A stretch of 34,190 bases of DNA from Pseudomonadota bacterium (GTDB lineage: Bacteria; Myxococcota_A; UBA9160; JADFDR01): NCBI GenBank assembly GCA_003353845.1, contig PIVT01000044.1, forward strand, positions 1 through 34,190, written 5' to 3'. How positions within the stretch are numbered: the first letter of the stretch is position 1; every line of letters starts with the position of its first letter. The notes below the pieces were generated by a model. That model ran no database searches, was not told the DNA's origin, and saw only the letters and a list, made by a program, of their open reading frames with translations. The position numbers and the translations under genes are program-made. Shown here piece by piece: positions 7,013 through 14,269 of the stretch.

Positions 7013-8422
7013 CTAAGAAGATTTGGGAATCACTCCAAGGACTGGGAGTTGAGTCAATTTTTCGATTTGGCGCGAAGAAATGATGAAGGGATCGAGCATT
7101 TCAAGGAGTGCAGCGATGAAAATCGCCAGCCCCAGGGAACCAATGATACCAGCCAACGCGTATTTCAGACGTTTGCCGTTGGCGTGTCTGGGGGGTTGAG
7201 CTTTATCGAGGAGAGAAAGTCGTGATCCCTGTTGGGCGCTTTCCAGGCTGTGCGCCAATTCAGCTTCTTTTACCTTGCGCAGGGAATCAAGGTAGTTCTC
7301 GTTTAGTACTGAAACGGTTTGCTCAAGCTTGGTCATCTCCGCTTGGCGTGCCGGTGTTCGCGCGACACGAGCATCGAGGTCTGTGATGTTGATCTCGACA
7401 TCGGCGGCCTGTTTCCGAAGCAACTTGATTTCGTTCTCTGTGGCAGTGACCAAGCTATTGTGATCGAAGCCGTTCTTTTTGTACTGGCGCTCGGCAATGA
7501 CGGCTTCCAAAGCGGTAATTTGACGACGGGTTGAAAGGACCGCGGGATGTTCCTCGGTGTACAGCCCCTCAACCTCTGCCAACTCATCTCGCAGTTCCTC
7601 AAGGCGCTCTTCTGAGGGCGAGAGATGGCGACCTTCCTGCAAGCCAAGGGTGATGGAGGCGAGCCTGCTTTCACTTTCGGAAATCTGGAGAGCCAGAGAT
7701 TGACGCTGCTCTTGCAAGCGTTGCAGATGTTGCAGGTTGGATTCCAACTCACTGGGCAACTCACCGCGATACATCTGCTGAAAATTCGAAATAGCAAGAT
7801 TTTCTTGCTCAAGCGCCGTTGTCGAACGCTCCAATTCCCTGCGCAAAAATTCGGTTGTGACCCGCGCTTGTTCACTGCGGCTACGCAAACTCTCATCGGC
7901 CAGGGCACTGGCCACGGAATTGGCGACCTTCGCCGCCATGACTCGATCGGTATGTTCGAAGCGGATGGCAAGGATTCGAGCGCCTTCCTGTCGCCGTTGC
8001 AGTTGAATGCCTTCCCGAGCTTTAATGACGACCTGTGTACGCACTAACGTGATGATTTCATCCATGGTCATGACTTCATGTAAATCTGGATAAACATTTA
8101 GCTCCGAAACCATCTTTGAAAGGTTTTCACGTGAGAGCACTTCGCCCAAGAGGGCATTGATGATCTGAAAAGTATCTTCCTGGACCGTAGAGCGAACCAG
8201 GTTTTCAGGAATGCGTTGGCGTTTGATCAAGATCGTGGCTTCGGCGGTATACATGGCCTGCTGACGAATGACAATAAACAGGGTGGCAAGGATCCCCAGG
8301 GTTATGGCTATGAGCATATAGCGCCAACGTCGACGAACCACGCCACGCGGATCCATCAAGAAGGCGGGAAGTTCAGAGCTCTCGTCCTCGTACTCAGGGT
8401 CGTACTCGCTATGATCCATCAT
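7013..8422 (-). CDS. Wzz-type polysaccharide chain-length determinant
   Basis: This 469-residue inner-membrane protein has the Wzz/GumC architecture. The cytoplasmic N-terminus is followed by a first membrane helix (about 35-53, after 'VVRRRWRY'). Next comes a Wzz domain with 'YTAEATILIKRQRIPENLV', then a long periplasmic coiled coil (about 190-390, many 'EELRDELAEVE'-type heptads). A second membrane helix lies at about 421-443. The tail 'QLPVLGVIPKSS' is typical of proteins that dock a BY-kinase. No kinase domain is fused; the kinase is the upstream gene, as in many exosortase-linked EPS loci. It sets EPS chain length together with that kinase and the outer-membrane exporter. It begins with two ATG codons (8422 and 8419) and overlaps the kinase stop by 14 bases. 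Confidence 0.92.
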   Translation of the reverse strand: MMDHSEYDPEYEDESSELPAFLMDPRGVVRRRWRYMLIAITLGILATLFIVIRQQAMYTAEATILIKRQRIPENLVRSTVQEDTFQIINALLGEVLSRENLSKMVSELNVYPDLHEVMTMDEIITLVRTQVVIKAREGIQLQRRQEGARILAIRFEHTDRVMAAKVANSVASALADESLRSRSEQARVTTEFLRRELERSTTALEQENLAISNFQQMYRGELPSELESNLQHLQRLQEQRQSLALQISESESRLASITLGLQEGRHLSPSEERLEELRDELAEVEGLYTEEHPAVLSTRRQITALEAVIAERQYKKNGFDHNSLVTATENEIKLLRKQAADVEINITDLDARVARTPARQAEMTKLEQTVSVLNENYLDSLRKVKEAELAHSLESAQQGSRLSLLDKAQPPRHANGKRLKYALAGIIGSLGLAIFIAALLEMLDPFIISSRQIEKLTQLPVLGVIPKSS

Positions 8423-9266
8423 CGGAGTCCTCCTGATCGGCCTTGTACAAGTAATATCCGTAATCCTGTTTCTTCCGCGGCAGAGGACCTTCGTTCAAGA
8501 TGGTTCCAATAAATTTTTGAACTGGTAATTCACGCAGCGAATCTTCCAGGCTGCCTGTGCGGGTTTTCCCGTGTCGGACAACCACGGTCCATGCACCGGC
8601 TTGCTCTGCGATGATCACGGCATCGGGGACAAGCAAAATGGGTGGAGTGTCCAAGATGACAATGTCGTAGGCCTGCTCCAGTTCGGTCAAGACTTGCTTG
8701 AATCGGCCTTGGCCCAGGAGGGTGTGGGAATCTTCTTGGGCTTTGGTGGGCACGTACACGTCGAGGTTCTCAATGTCCGTTCTGAGCCGTGCACTGCTTA
8801 GGGGCTGGGTTGGGTCTGCCAGTACTTCGTCAATTCCAACGACGGCTTTTACCCCGAAGTTGTTCGCTACCGCAGGTCGTCGTAAGTCCAGACAAACGAG
8901 CGCGATGCGGCGGACTCCCGACATGGATGCCAGGGCCAGCGCCAGATTGCATGCGGTGGTGGTTTTGCCCTCTGAGCGCAGCGGTCCCGTAACGGCCAAG
9001 CTTCGGGCTTCGCACGTCTCGAGTTCACCGCGGACCTTGAGGGCCAACTTGCGGTAGGACTCTGACGCAGGACTTGAAGGGTGCAGCAGAACTTCACGAC
9101 CGGAAATGCCCTCTACAATACCGCGGGCCACGGCCGTAGCCTTTTCCTGAGAATCGTCAGCGGGGAGGTTGCTTTGAGGAGCCGCCGTAGGCTGGGGAGA
9201 GGTCTCGGGGACGGGTCGCCCGGGCTCTTTTTCTGCCCTGCGCAATGCGTCGAGTATCTCACCCAT
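8409..9266 (-). CDS. BY-type tyrosine kinase, CpsD/CapB family
   Basis: This 285-residue cytoplasmic kinase controls EPS polymerisation through its Wzz partner. The Walker A loop is GPLRSEGKTT (94-103, Lys101). Walker A' is LDLRRP (126-131). Walker B is VILDTPP (203-209). These are the diagnostic BY-kinase elements. The C-terminal autophosphorylation cluster is present in 'DYGYYLY' (Tyr269, 271, 272, 274). The first 45 residues are a Pro/Ala-rich, probably disordered leader that starts 'MGEILDALRRAEKE', as in exosortase-associated kinases. The start codon overlaps the ATPase stop (TAATG) and the stop overlaps wzz, so the three genes are translationally coupled. Confidence 0.93.
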   Translation of the reverse strand: MGEILDALRRAEKEPGRPVPETSPQPTAAPQSNLPADDSQEKATAVARGIVEGISGREVLLHPSSPASESYRKLALKVRGELETCEARSLAVTGPLRSEGKTTTACNLALALASMSGVRRIALVCLDLRRPAVANNFGVKAVVGIDEVLADPTQPLSSARLRTDIENLDVYVPTKAQEDSHTLLGQGRFKQVLTELEQAYDIVILDTPPILLVPDAVIIAEQAGAWTVVVRHGKTRTGSLEDSLRELPVQKFIGTILNEGPLPRKKQDYGYYLYKADQEDSDDGS

Positions 9267-10114
9267 TAGATTTCAAGCTCCGGTTTGTCTTGGTCTACTT
9301 CGGCTCGAAACTCGAACAGTTCACGAGATTTGCGTTCGACAAACGAAGCCGGGATTGGACGAATTTCTTTACCAAAGGCGGCGATCAGGCTGCGGTCGGC
9401 CAATAAGTTGATCAAACGCGGGCAGCCCAGGGAGTAGGAGTACATGATTTTTTCCACTCCGGGACCAAAGACTTCATCATAGTCGCCGCCCGCCACTTGG
9501 ACACGGTGTTGCAATAACGGCAGCACTTCATCTTCTCGCAGGGGGCGAACGTGATGATCGACGGCGACGCGCTGCCGCAACTGTCGGAGATCGGGGGATG
9601 TCATCGTATGACGCAATTCCGGTTGGCCCGTCAGAACGATTTGAAGAAGCTTTTCGGAGTTGGTTTCGAGGTTGGAGAGCAGCCTGATTTCCTCAAGCGT
9701 TTTACGAGGCAGGTTCTGGGCCTCGTCGATGATCAAGACGGTATTGAGTCCGGCTTGAAGGCGTTCCATCAGCATGCTGTTGAGTGAGATGATGTAATCA
9801 GCCTTGGTTTCGAATTTCCCCTCTAAGCGGAATTCGGCTGCGACCAATTTAAACAGATCAATGGTGGATAACTCTCCCGTGTTGAAGACGAGAGCCGTTT
9901 CGGTCTCGGGGGGCAACTTCTCCAGCACGGCGCGTAGCAAGGTGGTCTTTCCAGAACCGACTTCGCCTGTAAGCAGTAGAAAACCCTTGCGTCGGGTAAT
10001 CCCGTAATAGAGCACGGCGAGGCCTTCTTGGTGGGTCTCTGAGAGCCAGAGAAAGCGAGGGTCGGGCGTCAGGGAGAAGGGTAGTTCATTAAGACCGTAA
10101 AAGGCTTCGTACAT
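9266..10114 (-). CDS. ExeA-like AAA ATPase of the exosortase/EPS locus
   Basis: This 282-residue AAA ATPase resembles the PEP-CTERM-locus secretion ATPase family (ExeA/GspA-like). The start 'MYEAFYGLNELPFSLTPDPR' is the family signature. Walker A is GEVGSGKTT (50-58) and Walker B is VLIIDEAQ (126-133). Sensor and arginine-finger regions follow ('LTGQPEL', 'LRQRVAVDHHVRPL'). The C-terminal winged-helix part contains 'SLGCPRLINLLADRSL'. In known loci it accompanies the Wzz/kinase pair; its exact task in export is not established. It is the first gene of the operon. Its ATG (10114) is about 12 bases from AGAAGG, and a closer out-of-frame ATG at 10124 opens only an 11-codon frame. Confidence 0.9.
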   Translation of the reverse strand: MYEAFYGLNELPFSLTPDPRFLWLSETHQEGLAVLYYGITRRKGFLLLTGEVGSGKTTLLRAVLEKLPPETETALVFNTGELSTIDLFKLVAAEFRLEGKFETKADYIISLNSMLMERLQAGLNTVLIIDEAQNLPRKTLEEIRLLSNLETNSEKLLQIVLTGQPELRHTMTSPDLRQLRQRVAVDHHVRPLREDEVLPLLQHRVQVAGGDYDEVFGPGVEKIMYSYSLGCPRLINLLADRSLIAAFGKEIRPIPASFVERKSRELFEFRAEVDQDKPELEI

Positions 10115-10552
10115 GAATGTGCATTTAACCTTCTAAGCAGTTGACTTGCAAAGCAACTGCGAGCCATTCCACAAAAGCGGGGGGCGAACTCATGCCAGAT
10201 CCAGAATCACTGTTGTTGATTCTTGCTGTGCACACAATGCTCAGGCTCCACTTTCCCCGGAGGGATTAAATCATATTGTAGGGTCTTGGCAAAGAACACG
10301 CTATGAACTCCACGCTACAGAAGGAGTCCTCACTTGTACTCTCTAGCACTTAACTAAGTACCATTCATCGCACTTTTGGGTTGAAAGTTTTGCTAAAAGT
10401 GGAATTTCACGTCACCTAAATCACCATAAAAGCACTATTCTTAGTGGGTTATTGTAAAGAGATACCTACGATTTGCCGTGGTTGCTGACCGGCGAAGCCA
10501 GAATTGTAAAAGTTAGCCATGGAAAAGAAGGTTTGAGGGAGCCGCTGGACAG
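10115..10552. other. Divergent EPS promoter region, no gene
   Basis: These 438 bases separate the minus-strand ATPase operon from the plus-strand sugar transferase and are less GC-rich than the flanking genes. No convincing coding frame is present. They hold the dyad at 10137-10160. They also hold a possible sigma-54-like element on the plus strand at 10287-10302 (TGGCA at the -24 side, GC at the correct -12 spacing, but CACGC instead of a TTGC box). This would leave a leader of about 240 bases before the transferase. The region probably carries promoters for both EPS transcription units. Confidence 0.6.
10137..10160. promoter_or_regulatory. Inverted repeat upstream of EPS ATPase operon
   Basis: GCAGTTG and CAACTGC form perfect seven-base arms around a ten-base centre that is itself nearly symmetric (TTGCAA). 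The element ends about 22 bases before the ATPase start codon on the minus strand. It could be a protein-binding operator or an RNA hairpin in the leader of the EPS operon. Symmetry is direct observation; the role is inference. Confidence 0.4.
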
Positions 10553-11962
10553 ATGCTGAGAGAGCACGATAGAACACTGCGGTCGCTACTACTTACTTCG
10601 GACATCGTTGTAAGCGTCGTGGTTTTCACAGGAATCGTCTTAACTTCTAAACTGCGGGTCGCTGGAGCGGATCCACAAACGATGAATGCTGCCCTGACGG
10701 CGCTCGGGGTTTTGGCATGCCTGGTTTGGCCGCTGATGCTCAATCTCTTCAGCGTGTATGGCACGCATCGACGGGAGGCCTTGGGGCAGGCGCTAACCCA
10801 GCTCTTTTTTGGAAACCTGGCGGGTGTGATTGTCTTGTCCGCAGTGGCCTTTGCCATGGCTGCCCCTGTGTCGCCCCTCTTTCCCATCGTGTTTGGTGTG
10901 GCGCAATTTGTCGCCTTGGCAACTTCGCGTTCGGTCATGTTGGGTACCCTGCGTTACTTGCGCCGCACGGGACACAATTATCGGAACCTACTCATTGTCG
11001 GCTGCGGGCCGCGTGCGGCACAAGCGATGGAAACGCTGCAGAAGCATCCAGAATGGGGCATGCGGATCGCTGGATTCGTTGACGACGGTAGCTCCAATGT
11101 GAAAATCTGCGTCCCCGAAGACTTGATTTCTAAATTTGTCGATGTGCCGAAAATCCTACGAGATGAAATGATTGATGAAGTGCTGGTCGCCTGTCCCCGA
11201 TCCATGCTGGCCTCCATTTCGCCCATCGTTCAGGAGTGCGCAGCCATCGGCGTTCCCATTACTTTGCTTTCGGATCTCTTTGGGGATCATTTGCCACCGC
11301 CGCGCGTGAGCCGATTTGATTCCATGGCTGCCTTGACTTTCGCACCGGTGCACCACAGCGACGTGGCACTGGCGGTCAAGCGTGGTGTTGACGTAGCGGG
11401 CTCGGCCCTGGGTCTGTTAATCGCGAGTCCGGTTCTATTGGCGGCCGCGGGGGCTATTCGACTCTCTTCGCCCGGAAAAATTTTGTTTTACCAAACCCGT
11501 TTGGGCAAAAATGGTCGTCCCTTCCGTGTCCTGAAACTTCGAACCATGTGTGTCAACGCCGAGTCGATGAAAGAGGCTCTCTGGGATCTCAACGAGATGG
11601 ATGGTCCGGTGTTCAAGATCGAACACGATCCGCGCGTGACCTGGGTTGGCACGTTCTTGCGCAAATGGAGCTTGGACGAACTGCCTCAATTGTGGAACGT
11701 TTTGCGCGGCGATATGAGCTTGGTGGGACCGAGGCCGCCCACGCCCGATGAAGTGGCGCGCTATCACCGCAACGACCGACGCAGGCTTTCCATGCGTCCC
11801 GGTATTACCTGCATCTGGCAGGTCAGTGGTCGCAATGAAATCGGGTTTAACGATTGGATGAAGCTCGACCTGCTGTACATCGATACCTGGTCGCTCGGGG
11901 GTGATGTCAGGATCCTGTTTCGCACGATCCCCGCGGTGCTGTTTCGAAGAGGAGCTTCCTAA
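10553..11962 (+). CDS. Polyprenyl-phosphate sugar-1-phosphate transferase (EPS priming)
   Basis: This 469-residue membrane enzyme is of the WbaP/WcaJ (EPS polyprenyl glycosylphosphotransferase) family. It starts EPS synthesis by moving a sugar-1-phosphate from a UDP-sugar to undecaprenyl phosphate. The N-terminal half has about four membrane helices (12-32, 45-68, 82-105, 109-128) and a Rossmann-like domain beginning 'NLLIVGCGPRAAQAME' (145-160). The catalytic C-terminal domain starts with 'KRGVDVAGSALGLL' (276-289) in the membrane. It contains 'LKLRTM' (327-332), 'DELPQLWNVLRGDMSLVGPRP' (375-395) and 'RPGITCIWQVSGR' (415-427). All family motifs are intact. ATG at 10553 has a GAGGGAG site rather far upstream. 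Transcription ends at the terminator at 11996-12028. Confidence 0.93.
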   Translation: MLREHDRTLRSLLLTSDIVVSVVVFTGIVLTSKLRVAGADPQTMNAALTALGVLACLVWPLMLNLFSVYGTHRREALGQALTQLFFGNLAGVIVLSAVAFAMAAPVSPLFPIVFGVAQFVALATSRSVMLGTLRYLRRTGHNYRNLLIVGCGPRAAQAMETLQKHPEWGMRIAGFVDDGSSNVKICVPEDLISKFVDVPKILRDEMIDEVLVACPRSMLASISPIVQECAAIGVPITLLSDLFGDHLPPPRVSRFDSMAALTFAPVHHSDVALAVKRGVDVAGSALGLLIASPVLLAAAGAIRLSSPGKILFYQTRLGKNGRPFRVLKLRTMCVNAESMKEALWDLNEMDGPVFKIEHDPRVTWVGTFLRKWSLDELPQLWNVLRGDMSLVGPRPPTPDEVARYHRNDRRRLSMRPGITCIWQVSGRNEIGFNDWMKLDLLYIDTWSLGGDVRILFRTIPAVLFRRGAS

Positions 11963-11995
11963 CCGTCTTCTACAACGCTGGCTGAATCAACAAAC

Positions 11996-12028
11996 AAAAA
12001 GCCCTCACCAACTCGGTGAGGGCTTTTT
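11996..12028. terminator. Strong bidirectional intrinsic terminator
   Basis: A perfect nine-base-pair stem, GCCCTCACC with GGTGAGGGC, closes a five-base AACTC loop. It is flanked by five A on the left and five T on the right, so it can terminate in both directions. It lies between the convergent sugar transferase (ends 11962) and export gene (ends 12057). Confidence 0.95.
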
Positions 12029-12056
12029 GTTTTGCTTCGATTGTCTAGCCCGGGCT

Positions 12057-12779
12057 CTAGAACCCGAGGAAGGCTCTCGATATGCCGGAGGTCAAGGTCG
12101 TCACAGGGAAGAAGAGTTGGCCGATGAAGTAACCGAAACGGGTCCAGAGCGTGGGTGGCACATAAATAATGTCACCCGGCTCCAAGAGGATATTGGTCCG
12201 CAAGTCCCCAGCGTAGATCGCTTTGAGATTGGCACGGTAAATGATGACTTGGCCCCCCTCATTGCGCACGATACGAACATTTCGTTGTGAGGCCAGGTTC
12301 GAAACGCCTCCAGCCTTCCCAATGGCCTCGATCAGGCGCGTGTCGCGATCCAAGGGAAAGCTCATGGCGTTGGTTTCGCCCAAGATGGTGACCTGTGTCG
12401 CCTGGGTATCGACAAGATAGACGGTAACGCGAGCGTCTCGTTTGAAGCGTACAATCCTTTCCTGAATCACCTGGGCGATTTCTTCAGTCGTCTTACCTGC
12501 CGCGTGGACGTCTCCAATGAGATCCATGGAGATCTTTCCGTCAAAGCGGACGGTAACAGTTCGTATCACTTCGGGTTCAGGGAGAACGATGACTTGAAGC
12601 GAATCCGAGGCGCCCACACGATACGTTTCGTGGGCTTCGTCACGCGTTGGGGCCGGAACGGGGGCTGCGCAGGCAGCTCCAAACAAGAGCAGCAGCGAGA
12701 GGCTCAAGAAGGCCTTGGGGGAAAGGACTTTGGGGAACTGGAATTTGGGGATCTCATCAAACTGCCGAAGCTTCATCAT
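12057..12779 (-). CDS. Wza-type polysaccharide export protein
   Basis: This 240-residue periplasmic/outer-membrane protein is of the polysaccharide biosynthesis/export family. A hydrophobic leader (about 22-36) precedes Cys37 in 'LLFGAACAAP', so it may be lipidated, although the lipobox is not ideal. The Poly_export domain follows ('YRVGASDSLQVIVLPEPEV', about 53-71; 'DGKISMDLIGDV', about 79-90). An SLBB-like domain has 'VTILGETNAMSFPLDRD' and ends 'NILLEPGDIIYVPPT'. The hydrophobic C-terminal segment ('FGYFIGQLFFPVTTLTSGI') fits the membrane-inserting helix of short Wza relatives in exosortase-linked loci. It begins with tandem ATG codons and AAGGGAGA close upstream. It should form the outer-membrane exit for the EPS made by the neighbouring genes. 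Confidence 0.9.
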   Translation of the reverse strand: MMKLRQFDEIPKFQFPKVLSPKAFLSLSLLLLFGAACAAPVPAPTRDEAHETYRVGASDSLQVIVLPEPEVIRTVTVRFDGKISMDLIGDVHAAGKTTEEIAQVIQERIVRFKRDARVTVYLVDTQATQVTILGETNAMSFPLDRDTRLIEAIGKAGGVSNLASQRNVRIVRNEGGQVIIYRANLKAIYAGDLRTNILLEPGDIIYVPPTLWTRFGYFIGQLFFPVTTLTSGISRAFLGF

Positions 12780-12946
12780 ATCTCTCCCTTAAAATCGTGC
12801 TGCAGAACGTAGTAAGTCCGATAGGCCTCTGCCCTGGGGCCTCTAGCATAGTTGCGTTGGTGAAGGTGGATGTTGGCTGAAAGCAACCCTCACGGCAACT
12901 CGGGAAGGGGTTGTTTGGCAAATTTTAGGTACGGAGTGCCGGGCGT

Positions 12947-13258
12947 TTAGCCTCTGAGAAATTCGAATCGAGTCCGGCCAATCTGGACCTGATCACCATT
13001 CTCCAACTCTGCGGAGCGAACGCGTTTTTGGTTGACCTGGGTCCCGTTGGTCGACTGCAGGTCTTCGACGGAGTAGATATCGGTATCATCGTCGTACAAG
13101 ATGACCGTGTGCTCGCGGCTGATACCGTCGTCTAAAATAGTGATATCCGTGGATCGTGAGCGACCAATAATCGCCTCTGTGCCTTCCAGAACGAACTCCT
13201 GGCCCTTCAGGTCACCGTTTAGAACGACGAGACGTGCTCTCTGTTGAGGATTGGCCAT
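12947..13258 (-). CDS. Small FHA-domain protein
   Basis: The 103-residue protein consists almost entirely of a forkhead-associated domain, which binds phosphothreonine peptides. Conserved elements are present: 'IGRSRSTDI' (31-39), 'ISREH' (46-50) and 'LQSTNGT' (67-73). There is no membrane segment. ATG at 13258 with upstream AAGGAA is preferred; the frame extends 16 codons further with no better site. It lies about 70 bases downstream of the nitrilase gene on the same strand and ahead of the EPS export gene. The partner kinase is not in the window. A regulatory or scaffold role is inference. Confidence 0.85.
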   Translation of the reverse strand: MANPQQRARLVVLNGDLKGQEFVLEGTEAIIGRSRSTDITILDDGISREHTVILYDDDTDIYSVEDLQSTNGTQVNQKRVRSAELENGDQVQIGRTRFEFLRG

Positions 13259-13330
13259 ATCCGGATTTTTCCTTCCCAAGGCGAGGAAACGGCAGCTTGA
13301 CCTCAACTATCGGCTGCCACAATGCACGGC

Positions 13331-14155
13331 TTAAGCCCCAGGTAGGCGTCGATGTTCCAAACAGGGCAGGGCGGCTCGCTGTTTTTCCTGATCCAGCAGG
13401 TCGCAGTCAGCAAGGATCACGCCCGGCTCTTCAGCCGCTGCAGCCAGGACTCTTCCCCAGGGATCGATAATCATGGAATGGCCGTAACTGCTCCGCTGTG
13501 GGTTGTGGTTGCCACACTGGGCGGGTGCGAGTACAAAGGCCTGATTTTCGATGGCGCGCGCTCGGAGCAAAATTTCCCAATGGGCCGCGCCCGTATGCGG
13601 GGTAAAGGCCGAAGGTACCGCAAACCAACGCGCGCCACGCGCTGCCAATTCGCGAAAGAGTTCGGGGAAGCGAAGGTCGTAACAGACGGACAGCCCGACG
13701 GGCCCGAACTCCGTATCGGCGAGAACTAGTTCTTCACCGGGGGCAACACTGGCAGATTCCGTGAGCTGATCTCCGCCCTCAGCCGTCAGGTCCACATCAA
13801 ACAAATGGATTTTGCGGTAGAGCGCACAAAGGTTGCCGCAGGGATCGATCAGGGCGCTGGTGTTGTAGACCCGTGAATCCCCGGGGATCAATTCTGGAAA
13901 GGTGCCTGCAAGAATCCACAGATGGCGTCGGCTGGCCCAATCGCGCACCCGAGAGAGGATCTCTCCGTCGCTGCCTTGTGCACAGGGGAAGCTCGTTCCC
14001 TCACGCCGCATAAATGCGAAGTTTTCGGGCAGGGCGACAAACTCCGCTCCCTGTTCGGCGGCCTGGTCAACAAAGGCTGAGGCCTGCTGCAGGTTGCTTT
14101 CCACGTCATCGCCTGACGTCATTTGGATCACGGAGACTCGTTTTAATTCCGTCAT
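13331..14155 (-). CDS. Nitrilase-superfamily amidase, NIT1/deaminated glutathione amidase-like
   Basis: This 274-residue carbon-nitrogen hydrolase has the catalytic triad in place: Glu44 ('LPENF'), Lys115 ('YRKIHLFDV') and Cys158 ('SVCYDLRFPELFR'). The 'KIHLFDVDL' and 'CYDLRFPEL' segments are those of the NIT1 branch, whose members hydrolyse deaminated glutathione as a metabolite-repair step. That assignment rests on motif resemblance, so another omega-amidase activity remains possible. The length is normal for the branch. The start is ATG at 14155 with a weak ribosome site. It is divergent from mutL, with a 114-base shared upstream region. Confidence 0.85.
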   Translation of the reverse strand: MTELKRVSVIQMTSGDDVESNLQQASAFVDQAAEQGAEFVALPENFAFMRREGTSFPCAQGSDGEILSRVRDWASRRHLWILAGTFPELIPGDSRVYNTSALIDPCGNLCALYRKIHLFDVDLTAEGGDQLTESASVAPGEELVLADTEFGPVGLSVCYDLRFPELFRELAARGARWFAVPSAFTPHTGAAHWEILLRARAIENQAFVLAPAQCGNHNPQRSSYGHSMIIDPWGRVLAAAAEEPGVILADCDLLDQEKQRAALPCLEHRRLPGA

Positions 14156-14269
14156 TGGCGAACTTTATCGCGTCGCAGGCCGTTTGCCTGCTTGCTGTGC
14201 CCACTCCGAAGGAAAAGAATCGCAGCTCAGTGCTTGACGGGGCGGGGGCGGGCAAGCTACCCGAAGGTA

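Noticed and set aside
10089-10124. 11-codon frame starting next to AAGG, overlapping the ATPase start
   Set aside because: It is out of frame with the ATPase and has no conserved feature visible; kept only as a start-site ambiguity.
10170-10200. Minus-strand TGGCA/TGGCT sites considered as sigma-54 promoters for the ATPase operon
   Set aside because: The GC of the -12 box is one base too close, and sigma-54 spacing is strict.
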